A stretch of DNA of 7,259 bases, from the NCBI GenBank assembly GCA_019347795.1, contig JAHWKS010000258.1:1-7259 (forward strand), written 5' to 3'. The position numbers and the translations under genes are program-made. A model generated the notes under the pieces. The model had not been told where the DNA came from. It made no database searches and saw nothing but the letters and a program-made list of their open reading frames with translations. This stretch comes from Planctomycetota bacterium. GTDB taxonomy: Bacteria; Planctomycetota; Planctomycetia; Pirellulales; Pirellulaceae. Of this stretch, positions 6,743-7,259 are shown piece after piece. The stretch's first letter is position 1; each line of letters opens with the position of its first letter.

Positions 6743-6792
6743 AAACGCGGCGAAGAAAACTCGCCTGAACGGCTGTAGACTAAACTCCGCCC

Positions 6793-6820
6793 ACTATAAC
6801 AGACCAGGCCGAAAGCGCAA
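6793..6820 (-). promoter_or_regulatory. ruvB promoter
   Basis: On the minus strand TTGCGC (6815-6820) and TATAGT (6793-6798) are 16 bases apart; the -10 matches at five of six positions and the -35 at four of six. The predicted start of transcription is near 6786, leaving a leader of about 44 bases. No LexA-type SOS box (CTG-N10-CAG) is evident around it. Confidence 0.6.
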
Positions 6821-6831
6821 ACGCCGGTGGT

Positions 6832-6882
6832 AGTCGCCTTTTGCTCCGCAAGAGGACGTTCTTTGCGGAGCGAAAGACGACT
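6832..6882 (-). repeat. 51-base near-perfect palindrome after cysC; probable terminator or dispersed repeat
   Basis: Outer arms AGTCG (6832-6836) and CGACT (6878-6882) pair. After one C-A mismatch the inner arms 6838-6851 and 6863-6876, centred on GCTCCGCAA/TTGCGGAGC, pair over fourteen positions with a single G-T wobble, leaving an 11-base loop. It begins one base after the cysC stop codon (minus strand). There is no T-run on either side, so it is not a standard intrinsic terminator, but its position fits 3'-end formation. Its design resembles dispersed REP-like palindromes. I believe similar AGTCG-CTTT-GCTCCGC elements occur repeatedly in planctomycete genomes, but that is recollection, not a search. 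Confidence 0.8.
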
Positions 6883-6883
6883 C

Positions 6884-7259
6884 TCACGCCGGCAGCTTGC
6901 CGTGATGGCGAAGGTAGTCGATCACCGTCGCCGCCAGCTCATCCGGCGGATGCGCGGCCGCCTGCAGCACGATCTCCGGATTCTCGGGCGCCTCATACGG
7001 AGCGTCGATTCCCGTGAAGTCCTTCAGCTCGCCCGCCCGGGCCTTCTTATAGAGTCCCTTCGGATCGCGGGATTCGCACACCTCCAACGGCGCATCGACA
7101 AAGACTTCGATGAAATCCCCCGGGGCGCCGCGGGACTCCACGTGGCGCCGGGCGAGCTGGCGATCGCGGCGATAAGGGCTGACGAAGGCGGTCAACGTCA
7201 CCAGTCCCGCCTGGCAGAACAGCTCCGTGACCGCAGCGATGCGGCGGATGTTCTCCTCG
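6884..7259 (-). CDS. cysC: adenylylsulfate (APS) kinase, C-terminal part
   Basis: Phosphorylates adenylylsulfate with ATP at the 3' hydroxyl to give PAPS, in sulphate activation. The window holds the last 124 residues. The first visible residues read [19 protein letters not shown], followed by [43 protein letters not shown], and [16 protein letters not shown]. These are the APS-kinase core after the P-loop: the SPYRxDR substrate segment, the RDPKGLY lid region, and the FTGIDxPYEAP motif. The P-loop and about 60-70 N-terminal residues lie beyond the window edge. It therefore cannot be said whether this is a free CysC or the C-terminal domain of a CysN-CysC fusion. The ending LRHHGKLPA is short and ordinary. 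The frame is open to the window edge without a stop. A large palindrome follows the stop directly. Confidence 0.95.
   Translation of the reverse strand, partial: EENIRRIAAVTELFCQAGLVTLTAFVSPYRRDRQLARRHVESRGAPGDFIEVFVDAPLEVCESRDPKGLYKKARAGELKDFTGIDAPYEAPENPEIVLQAAAHPPDELAATVIDYLRHHGKLPA

Noticed and set aside
5591..6778. 395-codon open frame on the plus strand
   Set aside because: It is antisense to ruvB, whose protein is unmistakable; the plus-strand translation has no recognisable domain.

Overview
This GC-rich window looks like ordinary chromosome from a planctomycete. That is an inference from protein style: a RuvB beginning MARETI with a GDDDD stretch, a small PC4-like protein ending in ADSA, and a DinG beginning [12 protein letters not shown]. 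No rRNA, tRNA, CRISPR array, transposase or phage gene was found.

Left block, plus strand (1-4009): a 640-residue P-loop ATPase whose beginning lies at the window edge, then a DinG/XPD-type superfamily 2 helicase. The two are in the same direction, about 70 bases apart if the preferred ATG of the helicase is used. The helicase keeps all its motor motifs but appears to have Ser in place of the first iron-sulphur-cluster Cys. Middle block, plus strand (4010-4992): a short secreted His-rich repeat protein with a good Shine-Dalgarno and a textbook intrinsic terminator. After it come a promoter and a small PC4-like protein that carries a fresh 21-base tandem duplication.

Right block, minus strand (5008-7259): reading leftwards, the 3' part of an adenylylsulfate kinase (cysC), a complete ruvB, and a ferritin-like protein. 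The ferritin gene converges on the PC4-like gene with 15 bases between the stop codons. ruvB and the ferritin gene each have a recognisable sigma-70-type promoter. A long imperfect palindrome sits directly after the cysC stop, and another inverted repeat lies between ruvB and the ferritin gene.

The genes do not form an obvious single pathway. DinG and RuvB both act on DNA structures in replication and repair, cysC belongs to sulphate assimilation, and the ferritin-like protein to iron or oxidative-stress handling. The most unusual points are the unassigned ATPase, the Ser in the DinG cluster site, the apparently incomplete ferroxidase site of the ferritin, the His-rich repeats, and the two palindromes. 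I see no convincing new multi-gene system; the ATPase-helicase pair is the only candidate, and it is cut by the window edge.
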